The notes beneath the pieces are model-generated. The model was not told the origin of the DNA. It saw only the letters and a list, made by a program, of their open reading frames with translations, and ran no database searches. The translations under genes were made by a program, and so were the position numbers. Shown here piece after piece: positions 34,519-43,236 of a DNA stretch of 64,000 nt. The DNA is taken from assembly GCF_022811725.1 (NCBI RefSeq), contig NZ_CP094527.1, positions 5,580,001-5,644,000 of the forward strand, in the 5' to 3' direction. The number at the start of each line of letters is the position of its first letter. Positions within the stretch are counted from its first letter, which is position 1. The DNA comes from Mucilaginibacter sp. SMC90. Lineage in GTDB: Bacteria; Bacteroidota; Bacteroidia; Sphingobacteriales; Sphingobacteriaceae.

Positions 34519-37017
34519 TTACTTTTTATTTAAAACATGATCGGCCGCCAAAACGAGGAACAGGTAATCGGTTGTGCCGCCACCTAAAACGTATTCGCCC
34601 TGCTGCCACAGGTACGGCCAGTTAAGCAATTCAGGAAAGTCCGGGCGAATAAGCGCCGTACCGGAGGTGATACCGCCAGGAATATACGAGCGATCTGCCC
34701 GGTTAAAGCCGTAAGCTGTAGTCATTGATCTTGAACCTACGCCAGACACAAACGAAGCAGTGTTAGAGCCTGGATGACAGCCCAGCACAAAATCAATGGC
34801 ATGAAGCATATAGGTATCGCTGAAAACGGACGGGAAACCGGCATATAAAAAGTATTGTTTATACCCAAAATTCTGAATGCCCCACCCTGCTCCCCAAATA
34901 TTGGGTTCGTACGGTACACCATAAGGAGTTTTGGTTCCTTCCTGCTGAATTTTTGCGTACAGTTTTTTCACAGCTTCGGTTATTTTATTATGATAGCTTA
35001 CATCGCTGATCAACCCCATGGCACGGCCAACCAGCCAACCAGTGTTATCAATGCTGTTAGCTATTGCATCGGTATTGTTAACCAAATAATCGGCATAGGT
35101 TTTATCTTTGGTAGTGATCAATAATTCGACGGCTAATGCTACACGATGAGATAATTTTTGATCGGCTGTATTTTTCCAAACCTCCTGTGCTATCTGCAGG
35201 CACTGTGTGGCAAGTGTATCGTTATAGCCCTTCATCACGCGGCTGGCGGCGGCCAACGCTGCGGCAGTCTCTAATGAACGGCCAGGGTTGTCCTCCGTAA
35301 ATACCCATCGATCATCAGCCGCGGCAGGGGTTTTCAATACCGGATCGGTGTTGGCGGCGTTAGTTACAAAAGGCTTGTTATCGGTGATATTGGCGGCATC
35401 GCCCAAAATGGTGTATTGCCTGATTGTTGGTTCGATAACACCGCGGTAAAAGCGGCCCATAGCCTGGTAGCCGCCTGTTATTGCCAGCAAACCATGTTCA
35501 ATCTGCTGCAGCATATCCGGCTTGCCATCGGGCTGGTGAATCTCTACAATATGGTTTTTTTGGTCGATGGTGGTGTTATCATACTTCACATCAAAAGCCT
35601 CATAAGCTAATGTAAGTCCATGCACCGTTTCGGCCTGCGATTCAACTCTCAGGTCAAAATCACCTGCATCATGCCAGGCACCGCGGTCAAGGAAAGGCAC
35701 ATTATCGCCCGGTTTATATTTGTTAAGCGTGCTGTGCCCTTGAATATATCCATCAAAATGGTTAGAATCAATTGGGGCCATCCGGGCATCATCCATATGG
35801 CACAGCCCATGCCATACACGGTATTTTTCATTAACGCGCATGTGGCACATTTGTATCGGCAAAAAATAGGAAAGCGTTGGCTGCCACACATCATTCTTAA
35901 ATACATCGGTGCTGATCTGGAAGGGCTCCGTTTGATAACCGCCATATTTTACCACATACATACCCGGTTTGGTGATCTTTGTAAAATCAAATTGCAGGTA
36001 ATGGTATCTCAAAAAATCGCCCCAATTGTTGGGTGTAGCCGTTAAGGCCGATGTAAGGCCACCGTTTTCATTTACCCTTAGCAGCGATACCGGCAATACT
36101 TTCTTATCATTTTTATCCAGTTCAATTACCGCTATTTTTTGCTGTGCCGGATGATAACCAACCTGCGATACCTGTATTACGGGCTCCGATTGCCAGCCGT
36201 TTACCGCATTTGGTGTTACCAGCCACTCTATCGCATTTTTTGAGGCACCCTTGGCAACCAATGAGCGTACCACAAACCAGCCGTTGTTGTGCTTAGCCCG
36301 GCCATCAAGCAGTTGCAGGTTACCGCCTGACAGGTTTTCGATGGTCATGCGCTGCAGGTCGGCTTCGGGTACAATGGTAAGCTTTTTGCCTTCGGCCATG
36401 GGCATTACCTGGGTTTCGCCCTCCTTATCAGTATAAGTTTGTCCGTTGGCTTGTTGAGGGAAGATACCGAACTGCTTATCCATATAATATGATTTACCAA
36501 ACAGGATGCCAGGGAATAGTTCCAGGTTAAAACCAATCTTACCGATCCAGTTATCAGGCAGGGGCTTATCTAAATCAACAATGATCCTGAATGCTTTACC
36601 TGCTGGCACCACACGGATATTATAAGCAAAATTCAGGTCGGGATAAATAATGGGATTGAAGCCGTGACGGTTCATATCCGGGTTTGGAAACTCCATGCGC
36701 ACACTTACCTCACCAGTAGTTTTGTTTACCACCCGCTTGCCAACTTTTGGTATGGGCGACCATTGGCCCGGAGTAGGTTCAAGCCTGATATCGCCATTGG
36801 TTGCCACGCGCTGCCCATTTTGGATAATGCCTACCCCACCCTGGTGCCCTTCGGGATAAAAATCATGGGCAAGCATCACATTTACGCCCTTATATTCAAG
36901 ATACTCCTGCGCGTTCAATTTCATTAAATTGCCGGCAGGTTTGACCTGGGCATGCAAAAAGTGCGGAAATAAAAAGCAGGCAGCAACAATGGCAACGAAG
37001 GTAAATTTAGCTCTCAT
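34519..37017 (-). CDS. Glycoside hydrolase family 9 enzyme with Ig-like N-terminal domain
   Basis: An 832-residue exported enzyme (signal peptide ending HFLHAQ near residue 24). Residues ~25-270 form a beta-rich N-terminal region. The CelD_N-like Ig domain lies near 280-370 (IQVSQVGYHPAQQKIAV). The GH9 catalytic module starts near 375, with GAWHDAGDFD at 446-455 supplying the conserved Asp residues. The C-terminal QGEYVLGGGTTDYLFLVLAA probably holds the catalytic Glu. GH9 enzymes cleave beta-1,4-glucans and related beta-glycans. First gene of the operon; the AGE epimerase follows four bases after its stop. Confidence 0.83.
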   Translation of the reverse strand: MRAKFTFVAIVAACFLFPHFLHAQVKPAGNLMKLNAQEYLEYKGVNVMLAHDFYPEGHQGGVGIIQNGQRVATNGDIRLEPTPGQWSPIPKVGKRVVNKTTGEVSVRMEFPNPDMNRHGFNPIIYPDLNFAYNIRVVPAGKAFRIIVDLDKPLPDNWIGKIGFNLELFPGILFGKSYYMDKQFGIFPQQANGQTYTDKEGETQVMPMAEGKKLTIVPEADLQRMTIENLSGGNLQLLDGRAKHNNGWFVVRSLVAKGASKNAIEWLVTPNAVNGWQSEPVIQVSQVGYHPAQQKIAVIELDKNDKKVLPVSLLRVNENGGLTSALTATPNNWGDFLRYHYLQFDFTKITKPGMYVVKYGGYQTEPFQISTDVFKNDVWQPTLSYFLPIQMCHMRVNEKYRVWHGLCHMDDARMAPIDSNHFDGYIQGHSTLNKYKPGDNVPFLDRGAWHDAGDFDLRVESQAETVHGLTLAYEAFDVKYDNTTIDQKNHIVEIHQPDGKPDMLQQIEHGLLAITGGYQAMGRFYRGVIEPTIRQYTILGDAANITDNKPFVTNAANTDPVLKTPAAADDRWVFTEDNPGRSLETAAALAAASRVMKGYNDTLATQCLQIAQEVWKNTADQKLSHRVALAVELLITTKDKTYADYLVNNTDAIANSIDNTGWLVGRAMGLISDVSYHNKITEAVKKLYAKIQQEGTKTPYGVPYEPNIWGAGWGIQNFGYKQYFLYAGFPSVFSDTYMLHAIDFVLGCHPGSNTASFVSGVGSRSMTTAYGFNRADRSYIPGGITSGTALIRPDFPELLNWPYLWQQGEYVLGGGTTDYLFLVLAADHVLNKK

Positions 37018-37330
37018 GTGGATAATGGTTAACCGGTAATATGCAATAAGATTTTTGCACGGCTAAAAGTAACGCTGCGGCAACTGCGTGGTATAATGAT
37101 ATATTAACCTTTTGTTGCTGATTTTATACGGCAACAACCATTTTACATTTAAAACTCCCCGTTTTTAAAGCCATCAAATACCACCACAAGCAACTAATTA
37201 CCAATTAATTAAAAATAAAAATACCTGCCATTGGGTATTCATTTTGTTCATTAATTAATTAAATTTGATTACCGATTAATACCTGTGTGCCAAAAAAGGG
37301 ATCAAAGAGTAGGCAACAATCACTAAACCA
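37018..37330. promoter_or_regulatory. Divergent promoter region of the GH9 operon and the 37.3 kb membrane gene
   Basis: 313 bases, AT-rich, with several ATTAATTA words around 37195-37262. On the plus strand TAAATTTG (37260-37267) matches the -7 consensus, but no TTTG lies at the usual distance. No minus-strand consensus stands out. No gene seen. Confidence 0.4.
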
Positions 37331-38491
37331 ATGGCCTTATTATTATTTTTTGCTGTAATAGTTTTATTGCAGCTGCTACGTCAGCTTTTTAAAAAACAGC
37401 TTTTTAAATTAGCAACGGGTGCATGTTTGCTTATAATTCCGATAGGTGCAAGCGCCCAAACGGGAGCGGGCGACAGCGTAAAAACAGCTATCCCTAAAAT
37501 AGATTCTGCTGCTAAAACCACCCTCCTCCCCGATTCAATAATAAGCATAACCAATTTAAGCGGACGAAAAGATTCGGCCCGCCTTAACGAGATCTTAGCT
37601 ATCAGGATAAAAACCAAGCTTCCTATTGACTCCTTTAAAACGCTTTATATAGATGATATAAAAGTGGGTGAAACAGCTTTTTGGAGCAGTAACGACTATG
37701 AAAAGATAATTTATTTTAAAATAGACGAATCGGTACAAAACCTTGCCGTTCAGTTTTTGGCCAGTAAATCTATCGATAAAGCACGTATCCCGGTGTATCT
37801 TTCTGTGGGTTATTCGGGCGGCTATATAACCAAAGGCCTGATCAAAACACAACTTGAGGTTAAACAAAAAATAAGCAGGGTTTGGGTATGGATTATAGCA
37901 GTTGTGATGGGCGGGTTCCTGGCAATGGGCTTCAAGAACAATATTTTAAAGGACGACAGTAATTTATACTACAGCCTAAGCCGCACACAGCTTTTGTACT
38001 GGACGGTGATTTTCTCCCTTTCATATCTATATATATGTAATGAAACCGGGGCGCTGCCCGATATTCCGGGATCATTGCTGGCCATTTTGGGCATTAGCGC
38101 TGCCACCATGGCTACAGGTAAGGTTATTGAAAACGACCAGAAAACCAAAACTGATATTGACCCTAAAGCGCATAGCGAAGGCTTTTTTCACGATATCCTG
38201 TCTGACAGGAGCAGCATCAATATCCAACGCCTTCAAAACGTGCTGTTCAATGTTTTATTTGGTTTGATCTTTATACAAAAAACGGTGTCATCAAATTTAC
38301 TGCCCGATTTTGATAACAATATTTTACTGATGATGGGTATAAGTGCAGGCACCTACGCCGGGTTAAAAGCCACCGAACCTACCAAAGACCAGCCTACCGA
38401 GCAACATGACTCAACCACTATTGGAAATGAAAGACCAGCCGATACATCCAATGGAGGCGACAATAAAGAGGGGACCGATAAAACAAAATAA
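37331..38491 (+). CDS. Membrane protein with an internally duplicated two-helix core
   Basis: A 386-residue protein. An N-terminal helix and a second export-like segment (LATGACLLIIPIGASAQ, ~27-43) precede an extracytoplasmic domain (~45-180), a membrane helix (~183-202), and then two similar halves: RTQLLYWTVIFSLSYLYI with LLAILGISAATMATGK, and RLQNVLFNVLFGLIFIQ with LLMMGISAGTYAGLK. The halves share a Q-rich pre-helix, an aromatic helix and a GISAxT loop, suggesting duplication. The C-terminal ~40 residues are polar. I cannot name the family. It heads a run of poorly known genes and is convergent with the PixA-like gene. Confidence 0.65.
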   Translation: MALLLFFAVIVLLQLLRQLFKKQLFKLATGACLLIIPIGASAQTGAGDSVKTAIPKIDSAAKTTLLPDSIISITNLSGRKDSARLNEILAIRIKTKLPIDSFKTLYIDDIKVGETAFWSSNDYEKIIYFKIDESVQNLAVQFLASKSIDKARIPVYLSVGYSGGYITKGLIKTQLEVKQKISRVWVWIIAVVMGGFLAMGFKNNILKDDSNLYYSLSRTQLLYWTVIFSLSYLYICNETGALPDIPGSLLAILGISAATMATGKVIENDQKTKTDIDPKAHSEGFFHDILSDRSSINIQRLQNVLFNVLFGLIFIQKTVSSNLLPDFDNNILLMMGISAGTYAGLKATEPTKDQPTEQHDSTTIGNERPADTSNGGDNKEGTDKTK

Positions 38492-38512
38492 GCAAAGCAT
38501 TTTAACACAAAA

Positions 38513-38561
38513 CAGGCATAAACCCGGTATCATATACAATGATAAACCGGGTTTATGCCTG
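38513..38561. terminator. Bidirectional hairpin between convergent genes
   Basis: CAGGCATAAACCCGGT (38513-38528) and its exact inverse (38546-38561) with a 17-base AT-rich loop. T runs are short. The position, between two convergent stops, fits a shared terminator. Confidence 0.7.
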
Positions 38562-38587
38562 CTATTAAAATTCAGGTTTATGCAGGG

Positions 38588-39136
38588 TTAGCTTTGCACT
38601 ACAACGGTTGGGTCCCAGTAGTAGTAACCAAACAGTACCGGGTTGGCAACATCTCTTTGGCGTACATAAAGTGCAAATTGAACGTTGTATTGTTCTGTGC
38701 CTCTTTTAACCACAGTAGCCTGGTTAAACCAAAAATTCTGATCGGAGAAACCAACAGGCAGTGCAGTGCCATCGGCAGGCAAAATACCTGAGCGATTATA
38801 TACGCTGAAAGTTTCGCCGCTAAATACTACATCCTGAGCATACCATGCTAATTTGTAAATCACTACAGAAGAGTCAAAATTACCATACTCCGATACTGCA
38901 TACCAGCGTATAATATCACCCACATCAGCTTTAATGCTCAAGTCGGGGGTGCCCGAGCCGGTAATGGTATTGCCACGGGTTGCAACCATGTACATATAAT
39001 TGTGGGGCAGGCCGGTAGGATTGTTAGGATCCTGGCTTGGATTTGGATAATCGGTAGTAATTGCATCGGTATCAATCACTACCTGGATGTTGATGATCTC
39101 TTGTGAGGTAGAGAGAAATTCACTGTTAATTGCCAT
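38588..39136 (-). CDS. PixA/AidA family inclusion-body protein
   Basis: A 182-residue soluble protein without a signal peptide. The blocks INIQVVIDTDAITTDYPNPS, QDPNNPTGLPHNYMYMV, LSIKADVGDIIRWYAVSEYG and the ending VLFGYYYWDPTVVV are typical of the PixA/AidA family. The founder PixA forms cytoplasmic crystalline inclusions in Xenorhabdus; AidA homologues are quorum-controlled in Burkholderia. The biochemical role is unknown. Monocistronic, with a 410-base AT-rich region upstream shared with a divergent lipoprotein gene. Confidence 0.82.
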   Translation of the reverse strand: MAINSEFLSTSQEIINIQVVIDTDAITTDYPNPSQDPNNPTGLPHNYMYMVATRGNTITGSGTPDLSIKADVGDIIRWYAVSEYGNFDSSVVIYKLAWYAQDVVFSGETFSVYNRSGILPADGTALPVGFSDQNFWFNQATVVKRGTEQYNVQFALYVRQRDVANPVLFGYYYWDPTVVVQS

Positions 39137-39546
39137 GACTAAAAGGGTTATTAGGATAAATAAATGCCCCTACTCTTTAAAGGATTTTCGGGTTAGCTCC
39201 TTTGCTTAAAGCGAAAAAGACCGAAGCGCTTCTTAACCGGTTTTCCTTTTTCGTTTATCACAATACAAACCTCCGCTTATTTAAACCGCCTTATTAGAGA
39301 TAAAATACCGTATAAATAAAATAAGTATTTATACGTAGCTAAACCATAAAAATACCCTTTCACACAATTTCACACATCCTAACTTTGAATCATAAGAAAA
39401 TCAACACAAAATCAAAGAAACCAACAATTAAAGTTGAGAAAAAATTTCACATTAGTATAAATAATTTCTCACATATATAATTTATATTATATACATAAAA
39501 TACAAATAATACAACCTATATTACCCACATATTAACCTATAATATC
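39137..39546. promoter_or_regulatory. 410-base AT-rich divergent regulatory region
   Basis: It separates the PixA-like gene (minus) from the lipoprotein gene (plus). The right half is almost purely A/T (39440-39540). TAACTTTG (39380-39387) is a -7 match on the plus strand, without a clear -33. No gene seen. Confidence 0.4.
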
Positions 39547-40095
39547 ATGAAAAAACGACCCCTTAATTTTTCCCGGCCGCTTGTAGCCCTAAGCTTCATT
39601 TGCTCGTTGTTAGCCATGACATCATGCAAGCAGGCTACCAAATTTGCCCAGTTAAAGTACACAGCCGCTCAGGTTAACTATTGGCTGGACTCATCAACAA
39701 CCGATAGTTTCATTTTTCAGTTTTATAGTCCCCGGGTTGATGATGTTAAAAAACCATATCAGCTTGTATCTTATATTCTTGATACCGCAGGAAACTACCT
39801 TAACCCGCTGCATCCCGATACATTAGCTATCGCCAAAGACACCGTGGTTAACTTGACAGGGCCGGTGGTTTTAGGTAATACCTATCTTACTAAAAAAGCA
39901 ATAATAGCTGTAATATCTACCGACAGCGGAAAAAAACGCGTTTACGACTACCTGGTTTTTACCCCCAAGATAATGAGTTCAAACCAGCACCTTGTTTACG
40001 CAATAGGCCTGGTTAAAGATGGTAAGCTCATTAATTACGCCGATTCAGACACCAAGGATATCGATTCAAATCCTTCACCTCCGGCAAAAATGTAA
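39547..40095 (+). CDS. Lipoprotein of unknown function
   Basis: A 182-residue protein with a type II signal (LLAMTSC, acylated Cys at residue 27). The mature part is polar, with beta-strand-like alternation and a Pro/Ser-rich tail. I do not recognise the family. It lies 24 bases before a 7TM protein gene and a two-component pair, so it may belong to the same sensory unit. Confidence 0.6.
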   Translation: MKKRPLNFSRPLVALSFICSLLAMTSCKQATKFAQLKYTAAQVNYWLDSSTTDSFIFQFYSPRVDDVKKPYQLVSYILDTAGNYLNPLHPDTLAIAKDTVVNLTGPVVLGNTYLTKKAIIAVISTDSGKKRVYDYLVFTPKIMSSNQHLVYAIGLVKDGKLINYADSDTKDIDSNPSPPAKM

Positions 40096-40119
40096 TGGCG
40101 ATAAAAAAATTGCTGCAAA

Positions 40120-40785
40120 GTGGAACAGCTTATTGAAGGCATATCTGACTGGTCGGAGGTTTGGGCACTGCTCATTCCCCTGGCCATTCTTTATTTAAAG
40201 AAAAAGCAGCCGGCTTTTATTAAACCGGTGGCTACCTATTTATGGGCAGCGCTGATAATTAATGTAACTATTGATGTAGTATGGAAACTTAAAACGGTAT
40301 TACCGCGTCCTTATAACACAAATAATTACTTATATAATGTTCACTCTATAATCAGGCTGTTACTGTTCAGCTCTTTTTTTATAAAACTCAATCAGCAGTT
40401 TTTATCAAAAACAAAAAGGATAGCGCCATATATCTTTTTAGGGTTTGCACTTATCAATTTCAGTTTTTATCAAAACTTTTTTGATTACGGGCAGCTAAGT
40501 AGCAGGTTGCTATCATTTGAGGCAATAATTATGATGTTTTATTGTATGCAGTACTACCTGTTTAAGATAACCGAAGATGAAGAACCGGGAAAAAAACAGC
40601 CCGATTTTTGGATAGTTACCGGGCTGGGTATTTATTATACGATAAACTTTTTTATCTTTCTGCTATACAATGAACTCACCGTACGCCTGCATAATTTTGC
40701 CATAAGCCTGTGGAACATCCACAATTTCACGTATACCATTTTATGTGTATTTATAGCGAAGGGGTTATATGAAACAAACGAATGA
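40120..40785 (+). CDS. Seven-helix membrane protein, probable detached sensor of the downstream kinase
   Basis: A 221-residue protein from a GTG start at 40120, the best available; no ATG lies near the N terminus. About seven hydrophobic helices fill the whole length (around 14-27, 38-56, 72-90, 101-119, 128-150, 163-183 and 195-216). There is no enzymatic motif. Its last 17 bases overlap the start of the histidine-kinase gene, which itself has only one membrane helix and no sensor domain, so the two are probably a split receptor (inference). Confidence 0.6.
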   Translation: MEQLIEGISDWSEVWALLIPLAILYLKKKQPAFIKPVATYLWAALIINVTIDVVWKLKTVLPRPYNTNNYLYNVHSIIRLLLFSSFFIKLNQQFLSKTKRIAPYIFLGFALINFSFYQNFFDYGQLSSRLLSFEAIIMMFYCMQYYLFKITEDEEPGKKQPDFWIVTGLGIYYTINFFIFLLYNELTVRLHNFAISLWNIHNFTYTILCVFIAKGLYETNE

Positions 40786-41575
40786 CGATATCAGGCTCCT
40801 GCTTTTTATGGGCATTGCGGTTATGCTTTCTTTATTCGCGAGTATATTGCTCATTTTTATATTTTTTCAGCGTAAGAAATACCAGTACCAGCAAAAGATA
40901 CAAAAGCTACATCAAACCCAGCAAAACCAACTGATTGAAGCGGCAGTACGCAGCGAGGAAACAGAACGGCATCGAATAGCCGAAGAACTGCATGATGAGG
41001 TAGGTGCCATTCTATCGGCCTCGAAACTGCATTTACAGGGTGTAAAAATTAATGTTATTGATAAAAATAACGAGCCGAGATATGAAAAGGGGCAGGAGCT
41101 GCTTGATATGGCCATTAAACAGGTGCGCGGCATTTCGCACAACCTTCATTCAAGCATTCTGAAAGAGTTTGGACTAAACGAAGCCATCAGGCATTTTACC
41201 GAAAAAATTGCCAATAACGACCTCATATTTATCACTACTGATCTTGATGATTCATACACTGCCCAAACCAATGAAAATGATATCAGCATATACCGCATGG
41301 TGCAAGAGCTGATGAACAATATACTTAAACATGCAAGGCCGCAAAAAATACATATTACATCGGTTTACAACAAGCGCGCTTTAAACATCAGCATTTTTCA
41401 TAATGGCCACGGGCTAAGCCATGCACAATACGAAGAGTTAAAATTCAACAAACAGGGGCTTGGCCTGAAGGCTATTCAAACCCGTATTATTTTACTGAAA
41501 GGCGAGGTATCGTTTAATTACAAACCCGAAGGATATTATATTAACATCAGTATACCCCGGGCTATTACCATTTAA
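40769..41575 (+). CDS. Sensor histidine kinase, HPK7 (NarX/DegS/LiaS) type
   Basis: A 268-residue kinase: one membrane helix (~9-33), a coiled coil (~36-65), the HisKA_3 dimerisation box ERHRIAEELHDEVGA with phospho-acceptor His75, and a HATPase_c domain with N-box QELMNNILKH (~179-188), G1 NGHGLS (~212) and G2 GLGLKA (~230). No extracytoplasmic sensor. It overlaps the 7TM gene upstream by 17 bases and is followed 27 bases later by a NarL-type regulator, its evident partner. Confidence 0.9.
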   Translation: MKQTNDDIRLLLFMGIAVMLSLFASILLIFIFFQRKKYQYQQKIQKLHQTQQNQLIEAAVRSEETERHRIAEELHDEVGAILSASKLHLQGVKINVIDKNNEPRYEKGQELLDMAIKQVRGISHNLHSSILKEFGLNEAIRHFTEKIANNDLIFITTDLDDSYTAQTNENDISIYRMVQELMNNILKHARPQKIHITSVYNKRALNISIFHNGHGLSHAQYEELKFNKQGLGLKAIQTRIILLKGEVSFNYKPEGYYINISIPRAITI

Positions 41576-41602
41576 CCACAATAACAACTCAAAAACAAGG
41601 CG

Positions 41603-42250
41603 ATGAAACCTATTAAAATTGCCATAGCCGATGATTATACCATTTATAGGGACGGGCTGAAAATTGGCCTTACCCAGGATGAAAACCTGGAAGTGATGCT
41701 TGAAGCTGCAGATGGCGAAGACCTGTTAAAGGGCGTTGAGGCCAATAGGCCAGATGTGATTATCATGGATCTTAAAATGCCGGTGATGGATGGTATGGAA
41801 GCTACCAAACTCATCAAAAAGAAATATCCTGATATAAAAATCATAGTAGTAACCATGTACGACGACGAAAAATTCGTGATCCACTTAATGGAGATTGGCG
41901 CAAACGGTTACTTATTAAAAAACGCCGAAGCCGATGAGATCAGGAAAGCGATATATTCGGTACACGAAACAGGCTACTATTTTAACAATATTGTAAGTAA
42001 CGCGCTGTTAAGAAAACTGGTAATAAAGGGCAATATCAAGCCATCTTTTAAAGAAGGCATTGAATTAACCGAACGGGAACAGGACGTATTAAAGTTGATC
42101 TGCGCAGAAAAAACGGCCAATGAAATGGGGCAGCAATTATTTCTTAGTCCGCGCTCGGTTGAAGGCATCAGGCAACGGCTAATTGACAAGGTGGGGGTAC
42201 GCAATACAGCCGGGCTGGTCATGTTCGCTGTTAAAAATGGAATAATTTAA
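41603..42250 (+). CDS. NarL/FixJ family response regulator
   Basis: A 215-residue regulator. The receiver domain has acidic Asp10-Asp11, phospho-acceptor Asp56 (VIIMDLKMP) and the conserved Lys in YLLKNAE (~105). The C-terminal LuxR-type HTH (~148-212) reads LTEREQDVLKLICAEKTANE and LFLSPRSVEGIRQRL. It would be phosphorylated by the upstream kinase and bind DNA as a dimer. Targets are unknown; the neighbouring lipoprotein, 7TM and Crp/Fnr genes are candidates. Confidence 0.92.
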   Translation: MKPIKIAIADDYTIYRDGLKIGLTQDENLEVMLEAADGEDLLKGVEANRPDVIIMDLKMPVMDGMEATKLIKKKYPDIKIIVVTMYDDEKFVIHLMEIGANGYLLKNAEADEIRKAIYSVHETGYYFNNIVSNALLRKLVIKGNIKPSFKEGIELTEREQDVLKLICAEKTANEMGQQLFLSPRSVEGIRQRLIDKVGVRNTAGLVMFAVKNGII

Positions 42251-42489
42251 TTGAAAATCACACCAATTAACAAACAAAACAACTTGTCCCTAAGATCCAG
42301 AAAGCAAAAACGACGCCGTAAAACAAAAAAACCAATTAAAGACACTAAAACCAAACAAAAATCAATACAAGAAACCAACTAAATTAAAAATTCATAGAAT
42401 TTTATTATAAATAATTCAATATTTTAACGATAAATACAATTTTCATTGATATTTTTACAACAATCGTTGACTGATTGATAAAGATTTGA

Positions 42490-43185
42490 ATGAAAAGAAA
42501 TATTCAATGCGATAATAACACATGTTTTTTATGCAAAGGCTGTATAAAAGAATGGCTTCCGGCTATAGCGGCCAATAAAAAAAACTTTAGCGTAAAAAAG
42601 GGACAGGTAATTTTTAGTGAAGGCGACCCGGTAAAGGGAATTTATTTTGTTTTCGAGGGTAATATAAAAGTTCATAAAAAATGGGGGGCCGATAAAGAGC
42701 TTATTATCCGCTTTGCTAATAAAGGAGCAATTTTTGGACATCGAGTACTGGGTAAACACGCAACCCACTATCCTATTTCGGCTACTGCGTTAGAACCAGG
42801 CATTATATGCTTCCTTGATATGGAGTTTTTTGAAGCCACTTTGAAAGTAAACCCTCAGTTTGCCTACCAACTGCTATTATTTTTTGCCGACGAGCTACAG
42901 GAAGCAGAACATAAAATGCGAAACCTGGCGCACATGCCTGTAAAAGGCCGTGTTGCAGAAGCCCTGATAAGCCTGCAGGAACAATTCGGAAAAAATCCAG
43001 ACGGTCATATCAACGTTGAACTTACGCGCCAGGACCTGGCCTCGTATGCCGGCGCTACTTATGAAACGGTTTTCAGGGTAGTTAACGAGTTATTGCAGGA
43101 AAAACTGATCAGCACCAATGGCAAAAAAATCAGCATCATCAATCGTGAAGGGCTATTGGCTTTAACACAGGATGATGATCTATAA
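42490..43185 (+). CDS. Crp/Fnr family regulator with N-terminal Cys cluster
   Basis: A 231-residue regulator. The N terminus holds four Cys at residues 7, 12, 15 and 18, then a cyclic-nucleotide-binding-type beta-roll (~35-125, KKGQVIFSEGDPVKGIYFVF) and a C-terminal Crp HTH (LTRQDLASYAGATYETVFRV). The Cys cluster recalls the iron-sulphur cluster of FNR, though the spacing differs, so oxygen or redox sensing is only a possibility. It follows the two-component pair after a 239-base AT-rich gap. Confidence 0.88.
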   Translation: MKRNIQCDNNTCFLCKGCIKEWLPAIAANKKNFSVKKGQVIFSEGDPVKGIYFVFEGNIKVHKKWGADKELIIRFANKGAIFGHRVLGKHATHYPISATALEPGIICFLDMEFFEATLKVNPQFAYQLLLFFADELQEAEHKMRNLAHMPVKGRVAEALISLQEQFGKNPDGHINVELTRQDLASYAGATYETVFRVVNELLQEKLISTNGKKISIINREGLLALTQDDDL

Positions 43186-43236
43186 AAGAAAACGTTGTGA
43201 AAACCACTATTGGCTTTAGATGGATTAGTTAAGCCC

